NCBI RefSeq assembly: GCF_036492635.1 | Contig: NZ_AP025305.1 | Span: 2,914,001 to 2,978,000, forward strand | Source: Aureibacter tunicatorum | Lineage (GTDB): Bacteria > Bacteroidota > Bacteroidia > Cytophagales > Cyclobacteriaceae | Direction: 5' to 3' | DNA length: 64,000 bases | Part shown: in pieces, positions 1 through 8,179 of the stretch | How the letters are laid out: every line of letters starts with the position of its first letter | Position numbering within the stretch: the first letter of the stretch is position 1 | Position numbers and translations under genes: made by a program | The notes under the pieces: generated by a model | Seen by the model: the letters and a program-made list of their open reading frames with translations, nothing else | Database searches by the model: none | Told to the model about the DNA's origin: nothing

Positions 1-95
1 CCAACAGCCTGGATTATGAGAATAATACTTCAGACTTTGAATACGTGACCTCTGAAGTTGAAAGCAAGCTAAAAGGACTTTTTGCAACGATATAG
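1..95 (+). CDS. C-terminal end of an unidentified gene (partial)
   Basis: An open frame enters from the left edge (first full codon at base 3) and stops at TAG 93-95, giving about 30 residues ending in KLKGLFATI. No start is present and there is no recognisable motif, so I cannot name it. It lies 14 bp before the deoxynucleoside kinase on the same strand and could be cotranscribed with it. Acidic, polar composition suits a cytoplasmic C-terminus, but the stretch is too short to be sure. Confidence 0.5.
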   Translation, partial: NSLDYENNTSDFEYVTSEVESKLKGLFATI

Positions 96-109
96 AATCC
101 AATTTTATT

Positions 110-724
110 ATGCACATAGCGATAGCAGGAAATATAGGCTCAGGCAAAACAACACTCACGCAACTGCTTGCAAACCATTTTAATTGCAATGCAGAGTTCG
201 AATCGGTTGAAAACAACCCTTATTTGTCTGATTTTTACACAGACATGCCAAAGTGGGCTTTTCATCTTGAGCTTCATTTTCTTAACAGCAGATTCAGACA
301 AACAAGAAGAATTCAACAATCCAATGAATGGGTGGTTCAAGACCGGTCTATTGATGAAGGAGTTCATATATTTGCCAAAAATCTCTTCGACAGCAAATGC
401 TTGTCAAAAAGAGATTACAATACTTATATGACACTATACAATTTCATGTTGGAACAAATCAATAGCCCTGATTTGCTAATTTACTTAAAAGCCGATATTG
501 ATAAATTAGTTTCTCAGATTAAAATGAGAAACCGCTCATTTGAACAAGAGATCCCCGTCACTTATCTAGAAAACTTAAATGCACTTTACGCGGAATGGAT
601 AAACACCGTTCCTAAAGAAAGGTTGATGGTCATTGACATCCAAAGCACGGATTTCAAAGAAAATCCTAATGACTTTGAAAATATAGTGACTAAAATCGAT
701 TCTTTTCATTCACAAAGAGTGTAA
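110..724 (+). CDS. deoxynucleoside kinase (dAdo/dGuo kinase family)
   Basis: Phosphorylates deoxynucleosides with ATP in the salvage route to dNTPs, in the cytoplasm. The 204-residue length is normal for bacterial dNKs. The P-loop GNIGSGKTT lies at residues 7-15 and the family DRS motif (VVQDRSIDEGVHIFAKNL) at about residues 74-91. A later Arg-rich segment (KMRNRSFE) fits the LID region. Substrate preference (dA, dG or other) cannot be read from these motifs. The ATG at 110 starts directly into the first beta strand and P-loop, so the start is secure. It is followed 7 bp later by the pseudouridine synthase gene, which suggests cotranscription. Confidence 0.9.
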   Translation: MHIAIAGNIGSGKTTLTQLLANHFNCNAEFESVENNPYLSDFYTDMPKWAFHLELHFLNSRFRQTRRIQQSNEWVVQDRSIDEGVHIFAKNLFDSKCLSKRDYNTYMTLYNFMLEQINSPDLLIYLKADIDKLVSQIKMRNRSFEQEIPVTYLENLNALYAEWINTVPKERLMVIDIQSTDFKENPNDFENIVTKIDSFHSQRV

Positions 725-731
725 ATAAACA

Positions 732-1661
732 ATGAGTGACCTCTTTTTACATGAGTCTATCATTGCTGATAAACTCAACAAACCCACTAGGTTGGACAAA
801 TACTTGTCAATAACCATAAAAAATAAGAGTCGGTCAACGATACAGGATTACATCAAAAAGGGCAAAATCAGGGTAAATACTAAAATGTCAAAAAGCAATT
901 ATGTCGTTAAAGAAGGTGACTTAATTGAACTGTTTGAAACATATGAAAAAGAAAATGGCATTAAGCCGATGAACTTTGCCTTGGACATCATTTTTGAAAA
1001 TGATCACTATATCGTCATTAACAAACCATCAGGGATGCCTATGCATCCCGGCCTTGGGAATTATGACAACAGTCTGTTAAATGCTTTAAGTTTTCATTAT
1101 AACAACACCAAACAATTCGAAAACCTGCTTGAGGATTCATTAGTCCAAAGATTAGACAAAGACACAACAGGCTTAGTTGTTGTTGCCAAGACAAAAAAAG
1201 CATATGAAGGACTTTCAAAACAGTTCCAGAACAAGCAAAACCTTCAAAGAACTTACTACGCTCTGTGTTGGGGTACATTCAAAAACAAAAAAGGAACGAT
1301 TCGAAATTACATAGGCAGAAATCCAAACAATTTAAAATCGATAGAAGTGTCAAAGGATAAAAGCTTTGGCAAATTAGCAGTTACTCATTATGAAGTATTA
1401 AAAACTTCAAATAACTTTTCTTGGGTCAAATGCACATTGGAAACTGGCCGAACTCATCAAATACGTGTTCATATGCAGTCAATAAACCATCCTCTTGTGG
1501 GAGACTTAAGATATCAATCGAAGCTTTATCCTCAACGCAACACTCCCAAATCTATCAAGCATCACCTTCTCCATGCCAGTATACTACAATTCAGCGATCC
1601 CGAAAGCTCAAACTTATTAACCTATGAAAATGATCCTGATTGGGGTGATTTTCAATTATAA
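732..1661 (+). CDS. RluA-family 23S rRNA/tRNA pseudouridine synthase
   Basis: Isomerises uridine to pseudouridine in structured RNA. The 309-residue protein has an N-terminal S4-like RNA-binding region (about residues 15-75, including KYLSITIKNKSRSTIQDYIK) and an RluA catalytic domain. The catalytic motif VQRLDKDTTGL near residue 138 carries the conserved Asp, and GRTHQIRVHM near residue 240 is the family's second signature. Length and domain order match RluD/RluC-type enzymes, but the exact target uridine cannot be assigned. It follows the kinase by 7 bp. No clear terminator follows directly: the next hairpin, 300 bp downstream, belongs to the ilv attenuator. Confidence 0.92.
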   Translation: MSDLFLHESIIADKLNKPTRLDKYLSITIKNKSRSTIQDYIKKGKIRVNTKMSKSNYVVKEGDLIELFETYEKENGIKPMNFALDIIFENDHYIVINKPSGMPMHPGLGNYDNSLLNALSFHYNNTKQFENLLEDSLVQRLDKDTTGLVVVAKTKKAYEGLSKQFQNKQNLQRTYYALCWGTFKNKKGTIRNYIGRNPNNLKSIEVSKDKSFGKLAVTHYEVLKTSNNFSWVKCTLETGRTHQIRVHMQSINHPLVGDLRYQSKLYPQRNTPKSIKHHLLHASILQFSDPESSNLLTYENDPDWGDFQL

Positions 1662-1873
1662 CAAGCATCCTCGTCCACTGGCAATTTATCAATCCGCCCA
1701 AAGCAGATACTCATGGGAGAAACTCATCCATTTTCATTATTAGAATTAATGATTGCATAAATAAAAAAAAAATAAAATTATGTTTTGTTTTTTACTTCAA
1801 AAAGATCAAATTTGGAAAACAAGGAAGAGGAAAATTTCCTATCCTTATTTACTCTAACAACAGAATTAATAGA
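1662..1873 (+). other. intergenic region before the ilv leader
   Basis: An AT-rich stretch with no convincing ORF. A weak promoter-like match lies at 1753-1786: TTG at 1753-1755, then TATGTTTT at 1779-1786, close to the Bacteroidota -7 box TAnnTTTG. The 23-bp spacing is longer than the usual 19-21. It is the most plausible location for the ilv operon promoter because it lies upstream of the leader ORF, but I cannot place the transcription start. Confidence 0.3.
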
Positions 1874-1945
1874 ATGATCTCTCTCCTCACTCAAAATATA
1901 ATCGTCATTACTGTGAATGTCATTGACGTCATTATTATTGAATAA
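1874..1945 (+). CDS. ilv operon leader peptide (attenuator sensor)
   Basis: ATG at 1874 opens a 23-codon frame ending at TAA 1943-1945. Fourteen of the 23 residues are branched-chain: Ile at positions 2, 9, 10, 12, 17, 20, 21 and 22, Val at 11, 14, 16 and 19, Leu at 4 and 5. This is the composition expected of a ribosome-stalling sensor for isoleucine/valine supply. It lies 120 bp before ilvD, just ahead of a perfect terminator hairpin, and its codons overlap the first arm of an alternative RNA pairing. The known parallel is the ilv leader peptides of enterobacteria. Assignment is from sequence alone, but composition, position and RNA folding all agree. Confidence 0.85.
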   Translation: MISLLTQNIIVITVNVIDVIIIE

Positions 1946-2021
1946 TGAGGGAGGATTTGTATTATTATATAAAAAATTATAAAGCCTTTCTCTTGAATCA
2001 AATAAGAGAAAGGCTTTTTTT
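1884..2021 (+). promoter_or_regulatory. ilv transcription attenuator (three alternative hairpins)
   Basis: Three mutually exclusive pairings are visible. Protector 1:2 pairs 1884-1893 (TCCTCACTCA) with 1946-1955 (TGAGGGAGGA), 9 of 10 pairs. Antiterminator 2:3 pairs 1947-1958 (GAGGGAGGATTT) with 1981-1992 (AAAGCCTTTCTC), 11 of 12 pairs including two G-U. Terminator 3:4 pairs 1981-1994 with 2004-2017, 14 perfect pairs with a 9-nt loop and seven Ts at 2015-2021. A ribosome stalled at the Ile/Val codons 9-17 covers arm 1 and frees arm 2, so 2:3 forms and transcription reads into ilvD. A ribosome reaching the stop codon covers arm 2, so the terminator forms. Confidence 0.82.
1981..2021 (+). terminator. 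intrinsic terminator of the ilv leader
   Basis: A 14-bp perfect stem (AAAGCCTTTCTCTT at 1981-1994 with its complement at 2004-2017), loop 1995-2003 and a run of seven Ts. It lies 45 bp before the ilvD ATG, so it acts within the ilv leader rather than ending the upstream gene. Confidence 0.9.
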
Positions 2022-2065
2022 ATACCCTCAACCTAAATTTACAACGAAGAACACTGAATCAAGAA

Positions 2066-3745
2066 ATGGAAAAGGATCTTAACAAGTACAGCCAGACGAT
2101 CACTCAAGATGAGTCTCAACCAGCCTCTCAAGCAATGCTATATGCTGTGGGCCTTGAGGAAAAAGACATGAGCAAAGCTCAAGTTGGCATAGTCAGCACA
2201 GGATATGAGGGAAACCCATGCAATATGCATCTAAACGGACTCGCTGACAAAGTCAAAATAGGCGTCCAAGAAAATGGCTTGGTTGGTCTTGTTTTCCATA
2301 CTATTGGAGTAAGTGATGGTATTTCGAACGGAACTCCCGGCATGAGATACTCTCTTGTTTCTAGAGACATTATCGCAGACTCTATTGAAACCGTTGTAAA
2401 TGCGCAATACTATGATGCGGTAATTCCTGTAGTAGGTTGTGATAAAAATATGCCTGGAGCCATGATCGCTTTGGGAAGACTTAATCGACCTGGGATATTG
2501 CTATATGGAGGAACAATCAAATCCGGGAACTGGAAAGGTGAAAAACTAAATATTGTATCCGCTTTTGAAGCATATGGAGCTAAAATGAAAGGTGCAATTT
2601 GCGAAGAAGACTTCAAAGGAATCATTCAAAACTCCATTCCTGGAGCAGGCGCATGCGGTGGAATGTACACTGCAAACACCATGGCTTCAGCAATCGAAGC
2701 TTTGGGTATGACATTGCCGTACAGTTCTTCAAATCCAGCTGTAAGCGATGAGAAGAAAGTTGAATGCATCAGCATTGGCGAAGCCATCAAAAACTTGATG
2801 ATCAAAGACATCAAGCCAAGAGACATCATGACTAAGGAAGCTTTTGAAAATGCTCTAACAGTCATTATGGCATTAGGTGGATCTACGAACGCTGTATTGC
2901 ACATGATCGCTATGGCAAGATCAGTAGATGTGGATATCACTATCGATGATTTCCAAAGAATAAGCGACAAAACTCCATTTATCGCTGACCTCAAACCAAG
3001 CGGTAAATATTTGATGGAAGATCTTCATGATATTGGCGGTTTGCCTTCATTTATGAAAATGCTACTTGAAGAAGGCTTCTTGCATGGGGAATGCTTAACA
3101 GTTACTGGGAAAACTTTAACTGAAAACCTTGCGGAAGTTCCAGATCTACCGGAAGGGCAAGATTTAATCAGACCAATTTCCGACCCAATCAAGCCTGAAG
3201 GCCACTTGCAAATACTTTATGGAAACTTGGCATCAGAAGGTTCTGTGGCAAAAATCACAGGCAAAGAAGGGTTAAAATTCGAAGGTCCTGCCAGAGTATA
3301 CAACAATGAATTTGAAGCAATCGAAGGTATAAAAAGCGAAGTCAAAGAGGGTGAAGTCATCGTCATTAGATACTCAGGACCTAAAGGCGCTCCAGGCATG
3401 CCGGAGATGCTCAAGCCTACAAGCGCTGTCATGGGCTCTGGATTAGGTAAAAATGTGGCGTTGATAACTGATGGTAGATTCTCCGGTGGTTCTCACGGTT
3501 TTGTAGTAGGCCACGTAACTCCTGAAGCTCAAGAGGGAGGAATGATCGCCTTGGTTCAAAATGGAGACATCATTTCCATCGACGCAGTAAGCAATCAAAT
3601 TAATGTTCACCTCTCGGATGAAGAGATAGAGAAGAGAAGAAAGGAATGGGTTCAACCACCATATCCAGCCTCAAGAGGTGTCTTAGCTAAATACATCAGA
3701 TCAGTAAAATCCGCTTCAGAAGGATGTGTAACTGATGAAATTTAA
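2066..3745 (+). CDS. ilvD: dihydroxy-acid dehydratase
   Basis: Dehydrates 2,3-dihydroxy-isovalerate and 2,3-dihydroxy-3-methylvalerate to the 2-keto acids, the third common step of Val/Ile/Leu synthesis. The 559-residue length matches the family. Three conserved cysteines suited to iron-sulfur ligation are visible: C52 (NPCNMHL), C125 ([10 protein letters not shown]) and C197 ([14 protein letters not shown]). The C-terminal signature [11 protein letters not shown] is present. It is the first structural gene after the attenuator. ilvB begins 3 bp after its stop, so the two are almost certainly translated from one mRNA. Confidence 0.97.
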   Translation: MEKDLNKYSQTITQDESQPASQAMLYAVGLEEKDMSKAQVGIVSTGYEGNPCNMHLNGLADKVKIGVQENGLVGLVFHTIGVSDGISNGTPGMRYSLVSRDIIADSIETVVNAQYYDAVIPVVGCDKNMPGAMIALGRLNRPGILLYGGTIKSGNWKGEKLNIVSAFEAYGAKMKGAICEEDFKGIIQNSIPGAGACGGMYTANTMASAIEALGMTLPYSSSNPAVSDEKKVECISIGEAIKNLMIKDIKPRDIMTKEAFENALTVIMALGGSTNAVLHMIAMARSVDVDITIDDFQRISDKTPFIADLKPSGKYLMEDLHDIGGLPSFMKMLLEEGFLHGECLTVTGKTLTENLAEVPDLPEGQDLIRPISDPIKPEGHLQILYGNLASEGSVAKITGKEGLKFEGPARVYNNEFEAIEGIKSEVKEGEVIVIRYSGPKGAPGMPEMLKPTSAVMGSGLGKNVALITDGRFSGGSHGFVVGHVTPEAQEGGMIALVQNGDIISIDAVSNQINVHLSDEEIEKRRKEWVQPPYPASRGVLAKYIRSVKSASEGCVTDEI

Positions 3746-3748
3746 TTC

Positions 3749-5512
3749 ATGTCGGACTTAAAACAAATTGATATAGTGGAAGCAACAACAGAAACTGAAC
3801 AAATAAAGGAAACCGCTACCCCTAAGAAAAATGTTAGCGGATCAGAAGCGGTTATTCTTTCCTTGTTAGAGGAGGGAGTTGACACGATCTTTGGATATCC
3901 AGGCGGAGCGATTATGCCTATTTATGATGCTCTTTATGATTTCCAAGACAGAATCAACCACATACTTGTAAGACATGAACAAGGCGCAAGTCATGCGGCG
4001 GAAGGGTATGCTAGAATCAACAATAAAGTAGGAGTTTGTTGGGCGACATCAGGTCCTGGAGCTACAAATTTAGTAACAGGAATTGCGGATGCAATGATCG
4101 ACTCTACTCCAATGGTATGCATCACAGGACAAGTAGCAAGTCATTTGCTTGGCACTGACGCATTCCAAGAAACAGACGTAATGGGTATCACAATGCCCAT
4201 CACAAAATGGAGCTACCAAATTACTTCAGCTGATGAAATTCCTGAAGTAATTGCAAAAGCCTTTTATATCGCCAATTCAGGGAGGCCAGGTCCTGTATTG
4301 ATTGACATAACAAAAGATGCTCAATTTGCTAAAACGGATTTTGAATATAAAAAATGCACAGGCGTAAGAAGTTATGTAGCTGATGTTACTCCAAAAGAAA
4401 CCTCTCTTATAGCCGCTGCTGAAATTATAAATAATGCGCATAAACCTATGATTCTTGCAGGCCATGGAATTTTGCTTTCAGGCGCGCAAAAAGAATTCAT
4501 AGAATTTGTGGAAAAATCAGGAATACCTGTCGCTAGCACATTGCTAGGGTTGTCGGCTTTTCCTGAAGATCATGAATTGTACATGGGAATGCTTGGAATG
4601 CATGGAAACTATGCTCCAAATTTATTAACCAATGAAGCTGATGTTATCATCGCTATCGGAATGAGATTTGACGACCGTGTAACAGGAGACTTGTCTACTT
4701 ACGCGAAACAAGCAACCGTCATTCATATTGAAATAGATCCTGCCGAGATCAATAAAATAGTTAAAGCCGATGTAGCAATTGTTTCTGACGCAAAACTAGC
4801 TATTAATAAACTACTTCCATTAACTCAAAAAAGAACTTACCCAGATTGGTATCATAGATTCAATCATTTGAGACAAATGGAATTCGACAAAGTCATTAAA
4901 AACGATATTCACCCTAAAAGTGGGGGAATCAAAATGGCTGAGGTTATTAATCAAATCTCTGAAAAAACTAAAGGCGAAGCAATTATTGTAACTGATGTTG
5001 GCCAACATCAAATGATTGCAGCAAGATACTATAAGCATACAAAAACCGACAGTTGGGTAAGTTCTGGAGGTTTGGGAACTATGGGCTTCGCATTGCCGGC
5101 TGCATTTGGAGCTAAAATGGCTCAACCAACAAGAGAAGTAATCGCTGTCATTGGCGATGGAGGATTTCAAATGACTCTTCAGGAACTTGCAACAATCAAA
5201 CAAACTGGACTTCCTGTTAAAGTTCTAATTCTTAACAACAGCTTCTTAGGCATGGTAAGGCAATGGCAAGAATTATTTTTTGAGAAGAGATACTCTTCAA
5301 CAGAAATGGTAAATCCTGACTTTGTCGCTATCTCTAAAGGCTTCGGCATTGACGCCCTACAGGTATCTTCCAGAGAAAATCTCAACGAAGGCATCGACAA
5401 AATGCTCAATACCGATGATTCTTTCTTACTGGAAGTTATCGTGGAAAAAGAAGACAATGTTTTCCCAATGGTGCCTACTGGCGCTAGTGTTTCTGATTGT
5501 AGACTAGACTAA
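3749..5512 (+). CDS. ilvB: acetolactate synthase large (catalytic) subunit
   Basis: Thiamine-diphosphate enzyme that condenses pyruvate with pyruvate or 2-ketobutyrate, the first common step of Val/Leu/Ile synthesis. The catalytic Glu is E77 in RHEQGASHAAEGYAR. The ThDP/Mg motif starts with GDGGFQM at about 469-475 and continues to NNSFLGMVRQW. The 587-residue length is normal. The first 30 or so residues are a polar extension before the conserved GSEAVILSLLEEGV start of the domain. It is followed 8 bp downstream by the regulatory subunit gene, as usual for this heteromer. Confidence 0.97.
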   Translation: MSDLKQIDIVEATTETEQIKETATPKKNVSGSEAVILSLLEEGVDTIFGYPGGAIMPIYDALYDFQDRINHILVRHEQGASHAAEGYARINNKVGVCWATSGPGATNLVTGIADAMIDSTPMVCITGQVASHLLGTDAFQETDVMGITMPITKWSYQITSADEIPEVIAKAFYIANSGRPGPVLIDITKDAQFAKTDFEYKKCTGVRSYVADVTPKETSLIAAAEIINNAHKPMILAGHGILLSGAQKEFIEFVEKSGIPVASTLLGLSAFPEDHELYMGMLGMHGNYAPNLLTNEADVIIAIGMRFDDRVTGDLSTYAKQATVIHIEIDPAEINKIVKADVAIVSDAKLAINKLLPLTQKRTYPDWYHRFNHLRQMEFDKVIKNDIHPKSGGIKMAEVINQISEKTKGEAIIVTDVGQHQMIAARYYKHTKTDSWVSSGGLGTMGFALPAAFGAKMAQPTREVIAVIGDGGFQMTLQELATIKQTGLPVKVLILNNSFLGMVRQWQELFFEKRYSSTEMVNPDFVAISKGFGIDALQVSSRENLNEGIDKMLNTDDSFLLEVIVEKEDNVFPMVPTGASVSDCRLD

Positions 5513-5520
5513 ATAAACTC

Positions 5521-6036
5521 ATGACAAGGCAATATACATTCACAATATTTTCTGAAAACAATCCTGGGTTACTCAACAGAATCACGAGTATCTTCAACAG
5601 GAGAAAAATGAATATAGAAAGCATTACCACTGCTAAATCTGAAATTCCTGGCATCAGTCGATACAATATTGTAGTTGAGACAAACCAATTGGAAGCGGAC
5701 AAGATCAACCTTCAAATTGAAAAACAAATTGAGGTGATTAAATCACTCGTTTCCACTGATACGGAAATTATCCACAGAGAGGTCGCTTTGTATAAGCTTG
5801 AAAATACCAAAAGCAATAAAAAAGCTATTGAAACAATTATTTCAAGCGTTCCAACCAGCTTAATCGCTCGTGAGGAAAAAGAATACATAGTAGTACAAAA
5901 TACCGGTAGAGAAGACGAGAACGAATCCGTACTTGAAAAACTCAGTCCTCTGGGCGTAAGAGAATTTTCTAGATCAGGTAGAATCTGCGTAATGAAAGCC
6001 ATGGATCATATCAGTGAATATATCCAAGAAATATAA
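5521..6036 (+). CDS. ilvN: acetolactate synthase small (regulatory) subunit
   Basis: Regulatory subunit that binds valine through an ACT domain and controls the IlvB catalytic subunit. Residues 1-75 form the ACT domain, with the typical FSENNPGLLNRITSIFNRR helix and the following NIESI strand. The C-terminal part matches the ALS small-subunit second domain (VREFSRSGRICVMK). At 171 residues it is the usual IlvH/IlvN size. It lies 8 bp after ilvB and about 70 bp before ilvA, in the same transcription unit. Confidence 0.95.
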   Translation: MTRQYTFTIFSENNPGLLNRITSIFNRRKMNIESITTAKSEIPGISRYNIVVETNQLEADKINLQIEKQIEVIKSLVSTDTEIIHREVALYKLENTKSNKKAIETIISSVPTSLIAREEKEYIVVQNTGREDENESVLEKLSPLGVREFSRSGRICVMKAMDHISEYIQEI

Positions 6037-6105
6037 TTTTTAAATCCGGCAGTCAATACTGCCGGTACTCTTTTCTCTCTCCTACTTTAACAAAAACACT
6101 AAATA

Positions 6106-7377
6106 ATGCCTTCCGATAATATAACTAACACTAATGTCCTTGGTATAGATACTATACAACTAGCCTATCAAAGAATAAAAAATGTAGTAAGCAAAACACC
6201 TCTGCAACGTAGTAAAAATCTTTCGGACAAATACAACGCTAATATCTTTCTGAAGCGTGAAGATTTGCAAATCGTAAGATCTTACAAAATAAGAGGCGCT
6301 TACAATAAAATCAGTTCTTTGAACAGTGATGAGCAAGCAAAAGGTATCGTTTGCGCAAGCGCAGGGAACCATGCTCAAGGCGTAGCCTATTCATGCTTTG
6401 ATTTGAAAATCAAAGGCAAGATATTCATGCCTAGCACTACGCCAAAGCAAAAGGTCAACCAAGTTAGAATGTTCGGAAAGGATTATGTGGAGGTAATATT
6501 AACCGGGGACACTTTTGACGATGCATACAACAAAGCGCTAGACACTTGTGAAAAAGAAGGCATGACCTTCATTCATCCATTTGATGATGAAAAAGTCATG
6601 GCAGGGCAAGGCACAGTAGGTCTTGAAATATTGTTGGATGCGGAAGAACCAATAGATTACATCTTCGTAGCCATTGGCGGTGGCGGTTTAGCTTCTGGGC
6701 TAGGAAGTTATATCAAACAAATTAGTCCACACACAAAAATTATCGGGATTGAACCTGAAGGAGCTCCTGCGATGAAAAACTCTCTTCAAGCCGGCAAAGT
6801 TGTCAAACTCGATAATATAGAAAAGTTCGTAGATGGGGCGGCAGTGCAACAAGTCGGACTTAACACATTTGAAACTTGCAAAGAGGTTTTGGATGATGTG
6901 ATTTTAGTTCCAGAAGGCAAAGCCTGCACAACAATACTGAAACTGTATAATGAAGAAGCTATAGTCGTTGAACCTGCAGGGTCATTATCTGTAGCGTCAT
7001 TGGACTTCTTTCAAGAAGAAATCAAAGGCAAAAATGTTGTCTGCTTGATCAGTGGTGGAAATAATGACATAATGCGTACTGAAGAGATCAAAGAACGTTC
7101 GCTATTGTACGAAGGCCTGAAACATTATTTCATTGTTACATTCCCGCAAAGAGCTGGCGCGTTAAGAGAATTTCTAGTGAACGTATTAGGCCCGAATGAC
7201 GACATAACTCTTTTCGAATACACGAAAAAAAATAGCCGCGAAAATGGCCCAGCACTAGTGGGTATTGAGTCAAAATCAAAAGAAGATTACGATGAACTCA
7301 TCAAAAGAATGGACAAATTTAAAATCAACTATCGTTTATTGAATGACGAACCAGGTTTATTTCATTACTTGATATGA
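6106..7377 (+). CDS. ilvA: threonine ammonia-lyase (threonine deaminase)
   Basis: PLP enzyme converting threonine to 2-ketobutyrate, the committed step to isoleucine. The PLP lysine lies in RSYKIRGAYN near residue 64, the glycine loop is AIGGGGLASGLG, and SGGNND is the second phosphate-side motif. At 423 residues it is shorter than the roughly 514-residue E. coli enzyme. Residues about 335-423 (HYFIVTFPQRAGALREFL) form a single ACT-like regulatory domain, so feedback control by isoleucine/valine is likely. It is the last gene of the operon before a strong terminator. ilvC, often found in such operons, is not in this window. Confidence 0.95.
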   Translation: MPSDNITNTNVLGIDTIQLAYQRIKNVVSKTPLQRSKNLSDKYNANIFLKREDLQIVRSYKIRGAYNKISSLNSDEQAKGIVCASAGNHAQGVAYSCFDLKIKGKIFMPSTTPKQKVNQVRMFGKDYVEVILTGDTFDDAYNKALDTCEKEGMTFIHPFDDEKVMAGQGTVGLEILLDAEEPIDYIFVAIGGGGLASGLGSYIKQISPHTKIIGIEPEGAPAMKNSLQAGKVVKLDNIEKFVDGAAVQQVGLNTFETCKEVLDDVILVPEGKACTTILKLYNEEAIVVEPAGSLSVASLDFFQEEIKGKNVVCLISGGNNDIMRTEEIKERSLLYEGLKHYFIVTFPQRAGALREFLVNVLGPNDDITLFEYTKKNSRENGPALVGIESKSKEDYDELIKRMDKFKINYRLLNDEPGLFHYLI

Positions 7378-7382
7378 CAAAA

Positions 7383-7414
7383 AAAAGAGCAGGAGAATTT
7401 TTTCCTGCTCTTTT
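7383..7414. terminator. bidirectional terminator between ilvA and the redoxin gene
   Basis: A perfect 12-bp inverted repeat (AAAAGAGCAGGA at 7383-7394, complement at 7403-7414) with an 8-nt loop. Poly-A on one side and poly-T on the other let it terminate ilvA on the plus strand and the convergent redoxin gene on the minus strand. Confidence 0.88.
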
Positions 7415-7417
7415 CTA

Positions 7418-8020
7418 TTATAACTTTTCTAAAAGCTCGCTCACACTTAAACGCTTTGTATAATCTTCGTCAAAATATCTATACTCGATATTGCCATTTT
7501 GACCAATAACATAAACAGCAGGTATTGGCAAATTCTCTCCATTATCGCCATTGATAGAATTTAAATTAATACCATAGCCCAAGTATTTTTTCTTTATCTT
7601 TTCCGGCAGCTTAAAATCCACATCATAAGCTTTCATGATTTCCAAGTCCTTGTCATGAAGAATATTGAAACCTGCATCCAGTTTGCTTTGCACCTTCTTT
7701 ATTCCTTCTTTTCTTTCAGGAGTAACAGCTATAATTTCCGCTCCTTTCGCTGAAATTAGATTCAAAGAATCTTGTAGATCAGAGAGTTGTTTCTTGCAAT
7801 ATGGACACCAAGACCCTCTGTAAAAAAGAACAACAACTTTCCCATCTTTTAATTTATCTTTCAAGTTTATATTTTCACCGAACTGATTTATTCCCTTTAC
7901 TTCCGGAGCCTTATCTCCTACTTTCAACCCAACAGGACTGATGTCCTGTGAATTTACGTCTACGAAAGCCATTACTCCCACCAATACAATCAATGTTCTT
8001 AAAAAATTTCTTACTCCCAT
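7418..8020 (-). CDS. exported AhpC/TSA-type redoxin (peroxiredoxin-like)
   Basis: A 200-residue protein with an N-terminal hydrophobic export signal (about residues 1-24, ending near VNSQD), so it probably acts in the periplasm. The redoxin fold follows. The active-site segment is VVLFYRGSWCPYCKKQL, a CxxC pair in the position of the peroxiredoxin/thioredoxin nucleophile. The later segment AVYVIGQNGNIEYRYFDEDY is the typical C-terminal strand pair. The WCPYC arrangement fits peroxiredoxin-like proteins, but a thiol-disulfide exchange role is also possible. It stands alone on the minus strand, convergent with ilvA and divergent from dnaG. Confidence 0.82.
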   Translation of the reverse strand: MGVRNFLRTLIVLVGVMAFVDVNSQDISPVGLKVGDKAPEVKGINQFGENINLKDKLKDGKVVVLFYRGSWCPYCKKQLSDLQDSLNLISAKGAEIIAVTPERKEGIKKVQSKLDAGFNILHDKDLEIMKAYDVDFKLPEKIKKKYLGYGINLNSINGDNGENLPIPAVYVIGQNGNIEYRYFDEDYTKRLSVSELLEKL

Positions 8021-8145
8021 GTTTATCTTTTTTGCTCCTTAGTCGGATATGCTAGATTTTTACTTACAACATCGTAAAAAAAATACAATGAACGTTCTTG
8101 AACCTTGAATAATAATTCAATATGCGTGTAACTGTAAAATTTCGT

Positions 8146-8153
8146 TATCTTTG
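8146..8153 (+). promoter_or_regulatory. -7 box of the dnaG promoter
   Basis: TATCTTTG matches the Bacteroidota primary-sigma -7 consensus TAnnTTTG exactly. It implies transcription starting near 8157 and a leader of about 23 nt before the GTG start at 8180. No good TTTG box lies 19-21 bp upstream, so strength is uncertain. Confidence 0.6.
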
Positions 8154-8179
8154 CAAATCTCGAATCAAGATATCAAACT

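Noticed and set aside
1981-2021. Plain terminator of the pseudouridine synthase gene
   Set aside because: It lies 320 bp after that gene but 45 bp before ilvD, and its 5' arm pairs alternatively with an upstream arm next to an Ile/Val-rich leader ORF. It fits attenuation better.
2626-2994. 122-codon minus-strand frame inside ilvD
   Set aside because: It is antisense to a strongly conserved enzyme, its translation has no domain, and it has no promoter. It is a shadow of ilvD.
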